A DNA stretch of 64,000 nt, taken from assembly GCA_963920665.1 (NCBI GenBank), contig OY987268.1, positions 19,842,501-19,906,500 of the forward strand. Reading direction: 5' to 3'. Below, piece by piece: positions 22,548-34,863 of the stretch. Under the pieces are notes generated by a model. That model did not search any database. It was not told where the DNA came from and saw only the letters and a program-made list of their open reading frames with translations. Source of the DNA: Straminergon stramineum (taxonomy: Eukaryota > Streptophyta > Bryopsida > Hypnales > Calliergonaceae). Made by a program: the position numbers and the translations under genes. Within the stretch, counting starts at the first letter, position 1, and every line of letters begins with the position of its first letter.

Positions 22548-23382
22548 GGGTGATTGCAAGAAACATTTGTACTATTTGTTGCGTTTTTTAGGTTTCAGTC
22601 TTTTAGTACTTTCTTTACTATGAGTCACCTTCAGTACTATTAGAGGCATAGAACATGAAATTACAATAGTTTAATTAGATTTCAGGTCTACTATTCCAAC
22701 AGCAAGTGATGCTCATCATTGGATGGCAAAGGATAGATGGAAATGCTTAATTTGTCATAAAAACAATTTACATTGGCACATTAGAAGCACTACAAGCCCC
22801 TACAAGTACTATTTAGTCTTTTGTGTATCCTAAAATACTATTTCGAGCTACAAGTTGCAATTTTTGCTAGAAAATTAGACTTCTGCATTTCTATTTTTTT
22901 TTAAATTAGAAAATGCCCTTTTAAAAGTGAACATTGTTGCCAACTAAGAGAAAAGCAAGAAGATCAAAGCTAGAACTAAAAAAACATTTTTCATTCAACA
23001 TAAATTCAACCTAAATATAGCACTCTTTAGGCCAATGCAAAACACACTTGAAACATGTTTTTGGAAATCCCTCTCCTGAAAAGGTGTATTTCTATTAGAA
23101 GAGATAGCCTACCAAATTTAACAATTTAAGTCTTCAAAAAGGGTACTCAATAGTACTAAAAACCACCCAAATTGTAAATGTGACACATGTTTGAAATTCA
23201 ATCTCACCAATTGAATTAATTTAGAAAAAATTGAAATAATTCAAGTACATTTCCTATTGCTATAGGAAGCTTATTTTTGAATTTCATTTTCATTCAATCA
23301 TTTTTGCAATACTTATGGTACAAAACAACTTCCACATTGAACGTGTGATGGAAAATAGGACAAGTGCTTCTTGCAATCACCC
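22548..23382. mobile_element. TIR element related to the GGGTCATTGCAAG family
   Basis: The ends are GGGTGATTGCAAGAAACATT and inverted CAAGTGCTTCTTGCAATCACCC-like sequence, nearly the ends of the elements at 39022, 40082 and 50400. The target duplication is not clean (AGGCA on the left, AAGCA on the right). Confidence 0.7.
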
Positions 23383-23781
23383 AAGCATCATTGGACAAGG
23401 GCAAAGCATTGCAAAGCTTGTGTACTCCCTACCCCTTTCATGTGAGTCGCTTGAAAATTACACCCGTCCTTCACTACACAAATATGCCTTACTTATAGGT
23501 ATGTGTGAAACTACTAAAAGTAGAACTTCTATAAAGTGAGTTTCTATAAGCCAATAACCTCTCTAAAGTGACCTTACTCGTGGATACGTGTGAAATTAAT
23601 TTATTAAAAGTCTCCGGGTTGAAAACAAATTCTTGTTCTTTACTCATTTTCAGAAGATAGGATTTTATAGTGACTCTAATTTTGCATCCTCACTGGTAGG
23701 ATTAACCTTTAAACGATAGACTTAGCTTGAGGGCCTAGGTTTTTTAGAGAATCTTCAAGAAAACTCCTCCAATAGTATTCA
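23383..23781. other. AT-rich intergenic DNA
   Basis: Nothing is seen. Confidence 0.4.
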
Positions 23782-23919
23782 AGGGCATTTCACACAAAGG
23801 CCAAAGGTCGAGAGGTTGTTAGTTTCTACCAATTAGATTGCCAAATTCTTGATTTCTTGCAATCTGATTAGTAAAAATTGACAACCTCTCAACCTTTAGC
23901 CATAGTTTGAAGTGCCCCT
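23782..23919. mobile_element. Hairpin-type MITE (about 138 bp)
   Basis: The left arm AGGGCATTTCACACAAAGGC continues into a GAGAGGTTGT block. The right arm carries the inverse (ACAACCTCTCAACC ... GAAGTGCCCCT). The whole element is one imperfect palindrome around AATCTGATTAG. The target duplication is not resolved. Confidence 0.7.
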
Positions 23920-24710
23920 AAACTGCATGTGAACTTCTACCTTGTAGTATCATTCTCTTTGTTTTTAGAAGGTGCACCTATTGATCTAAGTGTTGGATTT
24001 TGAATCACAATTTAAACTTGTAGTTTTGGGCTTTTTGCATTGGAAAGTTTGATAAAAAGAAAATTGAATAATGGCTTTGAGGTTGTCCACAGCCTTGAGG
24101 GTAGTGGAAGCTCGTCATTGATTGATCATTTGAACAAGCTACATGATGTTTTTTTAAGAAAGATTGTGAAATCTAAGTTCATGATGTCTTTTGAAGATTA
24201 ATCAATGCATTAATGACTTGGGGCAAAAGAAAGATTTCTTATATGTATCATTTTTTTGAAATATTGGAGATATCTTGGAGGCGGCTCTCTTTCTATCAAA
24301 GCTTCAAGAACTCTTTTACTATTGGCCCATTCTCAAAAATGGACGAACAAAAACTTTCTTCCATTTGCATTCTATTTTGACATAGATGGAATGATTTTAT
24401 ACCATGAAAAATCCTAATACAATGATATACAATTTGGAAACGATCATCCTTCAATCTTTTTTGACTATTGTCCATATATTGGAGTACTTGTAGCATTTGC
24501 TCCTTGATTCATTGAATTTGGCACCCTTCAATTTCCATCTATTTTTGAAAAGCCTTCAAACACCTTGTCTTCCACCCTTGCTTACCAAAGGTATTCCACA
24601 AATAATCAATTGACTTGGCACTAAATAGAATGTAAAATAAATTTGACTAAATTTGAATTTGGAAAAGGCATTGCTTGACAAGATAGGATTTAATCCAAGA
24701 TAGTGTAAAT
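23920..24710. other. AT-rich intergenic DNA
   Basis: No gene or clear repeat is seen. Confidence 0.4.
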
Positions 24711-25470
24711 GTCATGACCTTTGTCACAACCCTTTGATGGATGAATGCATTGATCGATGAGATAATTTTGATGATTGTGTCATGATCTTTGATGGATCAA
24801 TGCATTGATGGATAAACTAATCCATGATGAAATGTGCACTAGTGGACAAGCAGAGATTGCTTGGAGATAGATTTCTCCAAATGGTAGATTTGTGTGTTAA
24901 AGTCAAACAACTCTAGTTGGATGACAAGGACACTAGAGTGCTTGGAGATAGATATCTCCAAATGATGGATTTATATAGTGGAGTTACACAACTGCACTTG
25001 GATGATTAGTGCACTGGATTTAGACAATTCCTAGAGGATGATAAGTGTGATGGAACTTGGAGTTAAATAACTCCAAGAAAAAGATCAAGATGTGGATAAG
25101 AAATAGATTGCATGAGATATGATCTAGAGAAGTACAACTAAGACCTTTACTTTAATGGATGGTTCTAGATGGAATTAAGAATAGAAAGCTAAAGGTAGAA
25201 AAGAAGTCTTAGTCTATTTTAAAGACTAATAGTCTTTATTGATAGTCTCTAGTATATAAGAAGAGCTCGGGGGTGAGGAGACTATCTTTTGGAGATTGTT
25301 CTCTCTCTATGGTCGGGTGGTTTGAGCTCTTGTAGAAATCTTCTTGTTAATAGGCATATATTTGTTTGTTTAAGAGTTCCTTTGTGATTTTAAAGTTAGA
25401 AGCCATGGGAGGTTTGTAATAGTAAGATGGCCATATTTGTTAAATTGAGACAAAATGCACATTATGAGAC
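24711..25470 (+). mobile_element. Possible solo LTR
   Basis: The region begins near TGTCATGACC and has internal duplicated modules (CTTGGAGATAGATTTCTCCA at about 24860, near-repeated at about 24942). It then shows a promoter-like GTATATAAGAAGAGCTC at about 25252, followed by a GC-richer leader and TTGTTAATAGGCATATATTTG. This layout resembles a plant LTR with U3, TATA and R. Neither boundary nor a 5-bp duplication could be fixed. Confidence 0.3.
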
Positions 25471-26266
25471 TTCAACCCCACTATTCAAGATCTCCATTCT
25501 AATGAATAAAAAATTATGAACAAATCAACCTTTAAAGAATCAAAGGGTTATATATGTACTAATATATCAAAGTCTCAATTTACCAAATCCTTTCAATATT
25601 GAACAATTATTATCATCTAAATGTAGGATTAGGATATGCGAGATTGCAAATTGTCTCATCTTAACGAATATAGCTTTTTAAAGGAAAATATTTAGAGGGC
25701 CCAAGAGTACTTATTATCCAAGTTTGGCAAATGTTAGATCCTTCAAGGTCAAATGTGCAAATGTTCTTAGGGAGAAAATGATCTTTTGGTTACCTAAAGG
25801 TGAAACAGTGAACCTTATAGGAATAAAACTAAAATTAGACACATTTTAAGCATAACACTAGACATTTCCAATAACATCTAAATTCTAATGAATGCATAAA
25901 ACTTAAAATGGTAATATAGCTACAAATTATTGTATCAATCCAAAAGAGTGATAGAAATAGAAAGACAAAATCTAATGACAAGAATTTGAGGAAGATATTG
26001 GTAGAATTCCATCCAAAATATTTTTTACAAGCTTTAAAATGATGAAGTGTCCAATTAATGTAACAAGATTGTTATAGTCTCTAGATACTATTATATCTCA
26101 TTTCACCTTATTCAAATTCTTTTCTATAACAAACATCAACAAGATGACAAAAATCCAATGAATTCATCTAATAGCCATACATGTACCTAATATCTAGGCT
26201 CCAATTAGAGTCACTAGTTTATAAGCAATACTATCACTAATGTCACAATCACAAATACTAAAATGA
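25471..26266. other. AT-rich intergenic DNA
   Basis: No feature is seen. Confidence 0.4.
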
Positions 26267-26270
26267 TTAA

Positions 26271-26700
26271 CCCCTAAAGGACCAAACTAGTTTTGAAGGC
26301 AAAATAGAAATTTTGGGCAATTCATTATGAATGGAAATTTTATTCTTTTTACTTGAAATTTGTGCATAGTATGTAGATGAGGTTTTTCTTTAAGGCCCAA
26401 CAATTTTCATAACTTTTGACAACCTAGTTAAAAGTTATCATATGATATTGTAGTATTTTTCCTTGGCCATATAGTCTAGGTGGATAAAAAAATCGCTTTT
26501 TCATAAACAAAAATTTGAAATTTGTTTTTTAGATTTATATATATGTGGAAAGATTTGAATCATTTCATTTTGATTAATGAGATGAAAGTTATGAAGAGTT
26601 TTAGTTTGTAGGAAGGTATAGATTCTCTACTCTAAAATAAACTTTGAAATCCTTTATTCAACTCAATTTTCAATATTTTTAGAGAAAAAAAATCATTTTC
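26271..26700 (+). mobile_element. Truncated long-type TTAA element
   Basis: TTAA (26267-26270) is followed by CCCCTAAAGGACCAAAC. The next about 430 bases match the 5' half of the element at 56781 (AAGGCCCAACAATTTTCATA, then GATGAAAGTTATGAAGAGTT). The 3' half and right terminus are missing. Confidence 0.75.
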
Positions 26701-27707
26701 AGTCATGTTGGTCTTACTACGACCATAGTTGGTCTTTTTTGCATGTCATTATCAAATCGCCATTATAAAATCAAGGAGCATCCACATTATGCAAATGATT
26801 TGGTATATGTGGGAGAGTGATGGGGCCGGTCCAGAGCTAGTGTGAATAGAGTCTCACTGATAGTTCTATTTTCAGTGTCTCTTCCATATGATGTATAGTG
26901 TAGAGTAATGTTGAAGACTTGATCTACTTTTCTTCATATAGAAAACTTTTGCAATCAGGTAATTAGGTAGGTTATGGAAGTGGTGTTACATGTGGTCAAT
27001 TGGAGGTGTTAAGATAAACATCCCGTATGTCAAATATCAATTGACACTAGAAGAAATTTTCATTTGCCTCAACAAAATTTACATGACGTGTTTGTTGAAG
27101 CAAATGCAAAATCTTAGTTCTTTTGTATTTTTCAATGCAAATTTTGTGTTTGCTTTTCATGAGTTCAGAATCATGACCATTATAGAAAATCTGAACTCTG
27201 CAGGAGGTCGTTTTGTTTTCATTTTTGGCACCATTGTAGTGCAAATACAAAAAAAATAATAATTTCAAAAAATTCTTTTATAGAAAATAAATTAAAAAAA
27301 AATCGAATTGCCAATTTGAAGTAGCATTGATAGTGCCTTGTCAGATTTCTAATTCTTTTTTTTTTTTCTATAATTGTACCATTGCCATGTAGACTTGTAA
27401 CCTCTAGTAAAATCTAGATTTTTTCTAATGGTTCCTAAAAATAAAATAAATCAAGGCCAATTATCCTATACACTCTATAAACAAATAGGTCAATTGTAAC
27501 TTGCATGAGCAATTTGCAAGCACACTCTTCAAATTTTATAATAACAATCTAGGTTGCCTCCACTAGACCACTTGTGGATGGTAGATTTGCATCTTTCTTC
27601 TTGCAATGAAATTTCATTTCATTTGTCATTTGTGTCAAAAAAGAAATTTTCAATAACAAGATCAAATCATTCTGAGTCAACTCATTGCTACAAATCTAAG
27701 GTAGCTT
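26701..27707. other. AT-rich intergenic DNA
   Basis: Short inverted segments occur around 27055-27110. No gene is supported. Confidence 0.4.
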
Positions 27708-27873
27708 TATTCAATACCACCCAAATATAGGGTCCTCATTGATTTTAGAGTGAGAATGTAAAACTATAATACATGTCTTATGTGAAGTTAATGTGAAGTT
27801 AATACATGCACTATTGTCATGAATTTTTGTCATGAAATCAATGAGGGCCCTACACTTGGGTGGCATTGGGTCA
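27708..27873. mobile_element. Short TIR MITE (about 166 bp)
   Basis: The left arm (CCACCCAAATATAGGGTCCT then CATTGATTT) is inverted at the right as AAATCAATGAGGGCCCTAC and TTGGGTGG. Pairing extends outward through CAAT. An 11-bp tandem duplication ATGTGAAGTTA lies in the middle. The target duplication is unresolved. Confidence 0.65.
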
Positions 27874-29027
27874 AGGGGTGGTAATAGGTTTGTCTACCTT
27901 ACTCTATAAATTTTTATAATTGAGAATAGGCATCTAGTTAGACAATGTACTTTATTACTTGGAGAAACATTGATTGATATAAAACTTCTCTTTCAAAGCA
28001 TTTGCAATTATCCCCTCAAGGCCCAAACAATTTTTGTAATTTTTTGCTAGTTTGAACTTTGATTGATAGTATGCATTGTACATCAAGCTTATTAAGGTAT
28101 TAATGACCAAATCGGGGGGGGGGGGGGCCCTTTTGTCATTTTTGAAATTTTCTACTTTTTTTACCAGAGAAAGTCAAGTGATAGAATTGATGAGAGCATT
28201 TGAAACTATATTTTTTTGACAAAGTGTGAATTTGTTATGAATTTTTGAAGTGTTTAGCCCATCACAGCCTGTAGACTACCCCAAAACCAACAAAAACTTA
28301 TCCATGACACTCATCTTACTCACCTATTGCAGTCACAATATTTTGGAATATAGAAGACTTGAAAAAGGCACTTCCGACAATGAACTAACAATAAAAAACT
28401 GAAAGTTCCTATTGCGGTCACTAATTACTCCATTCTAGTTAGCTAAGACATTGAATGTGGCCCAAATCTCAATAACCAAAAGAAAACTATAATGAGGTCA
28501 TTCTTAGGAGTCCACAATGGATAAGAGGTCCATAATGGGTTGTTTTACCTTACATGATGTCAATTGTACTTTTGAACTTCCCTATTCAATGTGAACTCCA
28601 AGTTTAAAACGTTTATGTTAAACCTGTTGAAGAGGTGAGAGCAGTGTTGTTTTTTTGGTTTTCAGACAAATGGTTATGTGGCCTTCCTTTCAAGAAGGTT
28701 CTGCATTCCTTGGCTCCTTCATTATGGGGATTTGAATTGAATGAGGCCAATTATGAGTATACAATTTTGAATATCTAATTTTTGTATGCAATATTTGTAT
28801 GTATTGGCTCTGCATGATGGATAAAATGAGGTTTTGGAAACATTGTGGCAACAATGTGCAAGGCGATGATGATAGTCTGGCATTTTTTAACACATTTACC
28901 CCCTTTTTTTTCTATAGGCTTGAAGTTGCCCATTTTTTTTTGAGGCAATTGGGCATTTAATTGCCTAAAAAAAAACCCTGGGTGAGAGGCCCAAAACAGG
29001 CTCCTAGGGCCTTGACTCCTTGAGGGG
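27874..29027. other. AT-rich intergenic DNA
   Basis: No gene is supported. A run of 14 G ends near 28127. Confidence 0.4.
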
Positions 29028-29830
29028 TTAAAAGGTTGTCAGTTCAACCTCCTTCATTTCCTCCTTGGTCTCGGCTACGCATTTGACTGTCTTCAACAAT
29101 GCCTCCACACTATCAGACATGTTTCTGATTCTTGAGTGGACATCCAGGGTTTTCATACGAAGGTCTTTAAATTGCGAGCACACCAGCGCATTGAACTCCC
29201 GTATGGAAGACATTGTGTGTGCCGCGCTGAAGGTCATTCCAGCAATCCCAAGCACACCCAAGATTGCCGATACCATCATACAACCCCTGTAGTGTGTCTG
29301 CAAGGAAACAAAGAACAACAATTAAGTAGTTTACAAACAAATGACATAATTAAAGCACATTCGCTGACCCTCTTCCTGTGGACACATTTAAGACTCTAGT
29401 TAGAGATCCTACAACTGTCCCAATGGAATAGTCCCTAGAAAGGGCAATGAACTGAAGAGGACACAATTGGCAAGTAAGGTACAACAATCTATCTAGAATA
29501 GATAGTTGTCAACTTGAAGCAGTAAAATTTCGATGAAGATAATTCTAAGCATATCAGTGAGTGCGCAAATAACCTACTGAAACAAATATATATCCATTAG
29601 ATTCGAAAACCTTTGTGAGAAACATAGAATAAATCTAGTTGATATAGAACTAGTAGTTGTACATTCACTGCAATGTGGGAAACATTTGTTCCCAAACCAA
29701 CTGAGACACCAAACAACATCTTTTCAGTTCGATGGCCCTTTGAACATTTTCTTGGTGATCGTGCCAATCACTGCTGATAAGATGAGATATAGAGCTGACA
29801 GACAGGTTTATTTTTTGGTGGTGATTTTTC
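29028..29830 (-). CDS. Possible minus-strand gene fragment, unrecognised
   Basis: Three open stretches in reading order on the minus strand are consistent with exons. About 29830-29665 is open through HQENVQRAIELKRCC to MFPTLQ. About 29457-29360 follows a CTCTTCAG acceptor and reads FIALSRDYSIGTVVGSLTRV. The stretch from about 29300 to 29028 follows a strong acceptor (GTTTCCTTGCAG). It has a hydrophobic segment (MMVSAILGVLGIAGMTF) and then a charged helical region (REFNALVCSQFKDLRMK ... EETKEEMKEVE-like), and stops with TAA. The last exon is less AT-rich than its surroundings. The first two joins are not verified by donor sites, so the model is tentative. It overlaps the left edge of copy B. 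Confidence 0.3.
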
Positions 29831-30734
29831 ACTCAAAAGCTATACAACTTTTAGGAGCAAATATTGAACAAAAGATTCCCCTATTTTCAATAGATGAAAT
29901 CACTCAATTACTATGTACGGAGAAGATGCAATCTATGCATTTTCTCATATTATCAAATATACACATATTTACTACATAATCTGGGGACAATATTATTCTA
30001 TAATTATGGATGAATGTATACACTTTTGGATAAATATGCATACTTTTCTTTACATTTTGTATGTTTCATCGATGTCGATAGATGCAAATAGCTTCACCCT
30101 TCACCACTCCAATTGAGATTGCTTTCTGCTCTGTTCTGCCTCCAGAAAAATGGCAAAAAAAAACACTGGCCAGTGAAAGTCCAGGTGAGATCTTTCCGTT
30201 ACTGCCGGTGAGCTTATCTCTTCTGCAAATTGAACAGTACAATTATTTGCAGACGGAGACCAAAATGTCAACCAACGGTCTATGTCAACAGCGTAGAATT
30301 AAAATAGTCGGGGACAATGAAATTGAAAATTCTGATTCCACGCATTCTTAATCTCGTATGCCACTTGGCTTCATCTCCGTTGTCTCATTTGTCTGTAAAG
30401 AGTACATGCGCTTTTCCGCAGACATTCAATCCGCTCTCAAAACCGGCCCTGCAAGGGACTCAGTGATGCAGACTTCTGTTCTTCTTCTTCTTGAGTGTGA
30501 TGTTGATTGATAAGATGGGGTTGTTTACGGTGAATCTTTGGCCAAAGACGGAGCTTTGGCTGTGGCAATGCTTCGGTTGAGAGGTACTGTATTTCAACCG
30601 TCGCCGTCGTTGGGCTTGAATGGTGTCTAGTAGATTTTTTGGCGAACAAATGGTTACAGATGGTTTTGGTTTTGGTTTTGGTTTTGGTTTGTGACCTATG
30701 GTATATTTGGTTTTCTGTCGGTGTGAGTTTGTTT

Positions 30735-30925
30735 CTTAGATTGAAATCCGAGATTGAGTGTACAGCAAATTAAAGGTATAATGTTACGTTGTTGTTTATA
30801 ACTTACTATATTTTTTCTTTTCTTAGATTGAAGTCCGAGGTTGAGTTTACAGCAAAGATATGATGTGTTTAATTTAGTTTTTTCCTTCTTAGATTGAAGT
30901 CCGAGAATGAGTGTACAGCAAAAGA
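30735..30925. repeat. Three tandem copies of an about 80-bp unit
   Basis: The block CTTAGATTGAAGTCCGAG followed by GAGTGTACAGCAAA occurs at about 30735, 30823 and 30889. Copy C has a single unit (about 42615). A (GGTTTT) microsatellite lies just upstream at 30664-30690. Confidence 0.85.
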
Positions 30926-31656
30926 TATAATGTTGTTGTTTATAATTAGTTGTAATTTTTTTTATTCTAGTTCGTTGGATCCATTTACTCTTGGAAAGAT
31001 TTCTTATTCCTTCCTTTTTCATTCGTGAGGCAAAGGTATCAGGAATTCTTAAATGTCCTGTGGACAATTAGGTTACCTTTTGGCTGAATCTTCAGATGAA
31101 GTCGCTGCTTAGACGAACTGAACAGTAATCCGCCGTATGGCATCTCTCCAGAATCACGGAAACCCCCTCCTAAAGAATTCATTTGACCGAGTACGTATCC
31201 ATTTGTTTTGTGTGAAAACCAAATTAAGCAAACCTTGTAATTTTGAACTGCTTGAATTTTGATGAGAGTTTGTACTTCCTAGAAATCTTGTTCGTAGCAC
31301 ACTGTGTCTGGTGTGACGTAGACTGGCCACTAATATTCGCTTTGATGCCACTTTCCTGGAATCAGTGATGGAGAGTGACACTGTGAACTGTGTGCTTGGT
31401 TGTTGTGATCAGAGTCAGTATTCATATTTTCTCCTTTGCGAACAATTTCGGCCCTGATTCGTGGTTTGTAGGCGTTAGGCAGAGGCACACACACCGCTTT
31501 CTAGCTTAGGGTGTTCCTCTTTTTTCGTTGGGTTTTTTCCCCTTCGTTCTTTAGCTTTTTTTTTACGGATTCGGACGAATCTTTTTTATATATGATAGGT
31601 TAGAGGTGGTGTGCCTCGACAGGTAAGTACTCTAACCCTTTCGCGATCTATCTGCA

Positions 31657-31881
31657 ATGGGGGCCATTTGGGGACGTATGATGCTGTGCTGCTGCGGTGA
31701 CGAGCCTGATGACGAGCCAGGAGACGAGCGTGGTGATAATTTCGCTCTTAGATATGAGATGCGACTAGAAGTGCAACGTGAGACCGATTTGGGAAACGGC
31801 ATTGTGGTGGGAGGACACCCAATCCAGACGGAATACCAAGAGATTGTACACGGACTTTGCCCTCGTCTGATTGAAGATTGA
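31657..31881 (+). CDS. Conserved small protein, 74 aa (array family member B)
   Basis: This is the longest member of the family described at 9808. It starts MGAIWGRMMLCCCGDE. The acidic linker is expanded by whole codons (DDEPGDERGD) and includes an extra VQR before the conserved ETDLGNGIVVGGHPIQ block. It ends CPRLIED and TGA. Indels relative to copies A and C are multiples of three. A consensus donor (GACAG/GTAAGT) sits about 35 bases before the ATG and another GT site (CAG/GTACCT) about 30 bases after the stop, so transcript structure is uncertain. No known domain is recognised. Confidence 0.6.
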   Translation: MGAIWGRMMLCCCGDEPDDEPGDERGDNFALRYEMRLEVQRETDLGNGIVVGGHPIQTEYQEIVHGLCPRLIED

Positions 31882-32780
31882 ACTGTGGCGAACTTGGCTG
31901 AATTTCACAGGTACCTTAAGTCGATTTCTTACATGAACGTCCAACATTTCTCTGTCATTTAATCCACATTATGAGTTCTTTCAGTATATGGATTTGGTTA
32001 AAATGGGTGCCAAATTCATTGAGTTGTTTGCGGGATAGGTTAAAAAGAAAAGAGTGAAATGCTATCAAAGTACTTGTCAATCTAAATCCCCTTGTGTTCT
32101 TCCTATTCTACTTGCTCTTCAAACGTGGAGCAATCACAAGGAAGAAAACTTTTCTGTGTGTTTGAAAGCTCTAGGTGAAAACTACCTACAACGTTGTCAA
32201 AGATGGAATTTATAAGCAAAGTTTTAAATTTACAAAGAGGATTTTATATTCAATACCTAGGTAAAAGCTTTTGTATCCTTTTGACATGCTCTACATGCTT
32301 TCGATTTCTTCCTTCATAGAGGTCCTTCAAAGAGGGATAATCACACTTCCAAAAATGAGGAATTTTTCACTCATTAGTTTCTCAGAGCCTTCAAGCTATC
32401 AGGGTAAAAATGAAGGTGAGAGGATACCTTCAATGATGAGCTCTTGTATAAAAAAAGACTCGTGATAGTAGTCTTTTTAAATTAGCTATCTTTAAATTAC
32501 CGCGTTTTAAATTATGGTGCTCCAACTCATTCGTCATTCCTCTTGACTACTTTTGACATGTGGCAGACACAAAATTGTGAACCATTACATGTACTGCTTT
32601 CAGAAGGAGGGGTATCCTGGGCGTGAATCAGCACGACTCACAGGATTTCAAATCAATTGTTATGCGATGATTAGTACGTAGACCACTGGGCTACGTTGTG
32701 TTGTACTTTACATTCAGACATTTTTGTCTGAATGTGAAAACTCTCAAACATTACTCGAGCCGGGGAGGTTCATTCTACAG

Positions 32781-32962
32781 CTTTCAAAAGTATTTGGAGA
32801 GAATTGAGAGAGGTAGCGTTGGGGATGAAGTTCCAAGGAAGAGAATGTGGCGGTGGCCAACCATATAGTGTCTTTGAAGATGAAGATGTCAATGTGCTGC
32901 TGCTTTGTCAGTGCGCGGGAAGCAACTTCAATATGAATTGCCGTCCTCCGGGACCTAAATAA
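32781..32962 (+). CDS. Terminal coding exon (copy B), extended C-terminus
   Basis: It corresponds to the exon at 11635, with acceptor CATTCTACAG. Through MKFQGRECGGGQPYSVFEDE it matches copy C, but the TGA used by copies A and C is lost through a small local change. The frame then runs on as VNVLLLCQCAGSNFN to a TAA at 32960-32962. It is either a stop-loss or a decayed copy. Confidence 0.4.
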
Positions 32963-33768
32963 TGCCGTTCTAAGATGAAATGGCTTCGTTGCCGCAAGTA
33001 AACATCGGAGTCGGTGACGCAGTATTGGGCTGAATCAACAAAGACTCTTAGGAAAGTGTTGAATGCACAAGGAAGGAAGTTATCTATCGTAAAATGGGGA
33101 CAGATAACTTTGTTTTTATCCATGTGTACAAGACTTTATAAGAACTCATTTAATATAGTATTATTTCAGCCTGCAAAGTGTCAAGATTTCATCTTCATAC
33201 AAAGTATCACGTTTTCATCTGCATTGTATTTTATTCGTTTGCTCTTTCTAAACTTAAACAGCTTCTCAATGAAATCTTGCAGGTTGATGAATTTTTTTAT
33301 TTTTTTATTTTCTTGAAACACATGGACAATTTCCATTGATCCGGGAAACAGTACACAGATCCAGAAGACGAAGTCCCCGGCGAGGAATTTTTTTGTAGAT
33401 TTTAAAATAAACGGAAAGCACAAACTAGCAGCACAGCACCGTACCAACTCAGAGAAACAACGCACAAATGCCAGAATTCCCGGCAGAGATGAATTCTTTA
33501 TGGTGCCTTTGCATTGCCGTGGAATCTGTTCTAGTTTAAATACATCAATCATGTCACTTTGATAAGCTAGTGTCACACACACTAATCTGACTGATAACAT
33601 TTTCCATTCTAGTTCATGATATCTGCCTCTATGATTTTGTTTGGTTGGAGATGCGGGGAAGTCACCCCTCGGAGTGATGGGTTTTCCATTGCTCCGCGGC
33701 TCCGGAGGTCTTCGGACGGTACGTTCCGCGCGCACCGTTTCCTCACTAGAAGGTGAAATTCAGTCTTA

Positions 33769-34760
33769 GAGCATTGCCACCCATTCATGCCAAAGCTGGC
33801 CGGCCCGGTTTAGGGCATGGCCAGCCTCCAACAAATGCCCCACAGGCGATCCGGCTAGGGACAAAAAGAGATCAGTCACTCCAAAAGTCTCTCGGCAAAC
33901 AATAGTACACCGTTCTCGCCATCCTTCTTATTTGGTTGCTTGATCTTGTTAGGTTGTTGGTTTGTGTGCCACAATACATCATATCTTGCATTTTTTTAAT
34001 CAATTGGCATGTTGATTGGCTCATCGGTCTGCCAAGCCATTAACCCCTAAAGGACCACGTGTCCGTTCAATGTACACAAGAAATCTCAGTTAGGTTCCTA
34101 TGAAGTCATTTTTAGTCGGATGTTCATGAAATTTGGACATAATAAGTAATTATGTATCTCCTTCCTGAAAATCTAATTTTTTTTCTGATTGGGTGCCCGG
34201 ATCAAAAGTTATGATGCCCTGAACTTTGCAGGCAAGTCTGGCAGCTTTGGGCAGCATGTGCAAAACTCTTCCTATGATATTGAAATTTGGCGGGTGTGTA
34301 GCTTACATGATCCAAGATGCAAATGTCAAAAAAAATATCCCTAATTAGTCTAAGAATCTCATTCTAGAAGGAGTTAAAGTTTGTAGGCCATGTTAGGCAA
34401 GGTTGGAAATTTTTTTTTTTGCCTAACTTTAAACATTATAATCTTTCAATTTGTGTGGTCAAAGTTTCTAAAATTTTTCCCACATGTTCCCAAAGAAGAT
34501 TAGTTCAAATTTGTACAGTTGAATTTCGAAAAAATAACTTTTTTTTTCATTTTTTTCTTGCTGCCCTAAAAAGTGGCAGTTCTTGACAATTTCTGCCCAA
34601 AATGTGCCTCAGTCCTTTAGGGGTTAATACTTTGAGATTGACTTCTTTTGGCATGTCTTAAAGGCAAGAATGATTGGGGCATAGAAGATGTTTGGGAGGA
34701 GCAAGGCCTGGACCACCCCATTCCCCCATTTGTATTTGCAGGGAATGGGTGGTGATGCTC
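33769..34760. mobile_element. PIF/Harbinger-like TIR element (992 bp)
   Basis: The ends are GAGCATTGCCACCCATTC and its inverse GAATGGGTGGTGATGCTC. The 3-bp duplication TTA lies at 33766-33768 and 34761-34763. Copy C is uninterrupted here (about 45463, single TCA). TTA duplication is the PIF/Harbinger (Tourist) signature. No transposase is present. It hosts the nested element at 34044-34623. Confidence 0.88.
34044..34623 (+). mobile_element. piggyBac-like short TTAA element (580 bp)
   Basis: TTAA lies at 34040-34043 and 34624-34627. The ends are CCCCTAAAGGACC and inverted GGTCC-like AGTCCTTTAGGGG. It is closely similar throughout to 53072-53637 (GGTTCCTATGAAGTCA, GATCAAAAGTTATG, TTATAATCTTTCAAT, CCCTAAAAAGTGGCAGTT). 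TTAA target sites with CCC-starting ends are characteristic of the piggyBac superfamily. It has no coding region. Confidence 0.85.
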
Positions 34761-34863
34761 TTAATCCGTTAATCACTCTCTCGTCTAGTCTTAGTGCTAG
34801 AGTTTTCCTTCTTCATTTTAGTATAATGCAATACAAGTAGATGCACTTAGGCATGTTTTTATC

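Noticed and set aside
30696..31067. 123-codon minus-strand frame with internal repeats
   Set aside because: It is the antisense of the tandem 80-bp units. The protein repeats simply reflect the DNA repeats.
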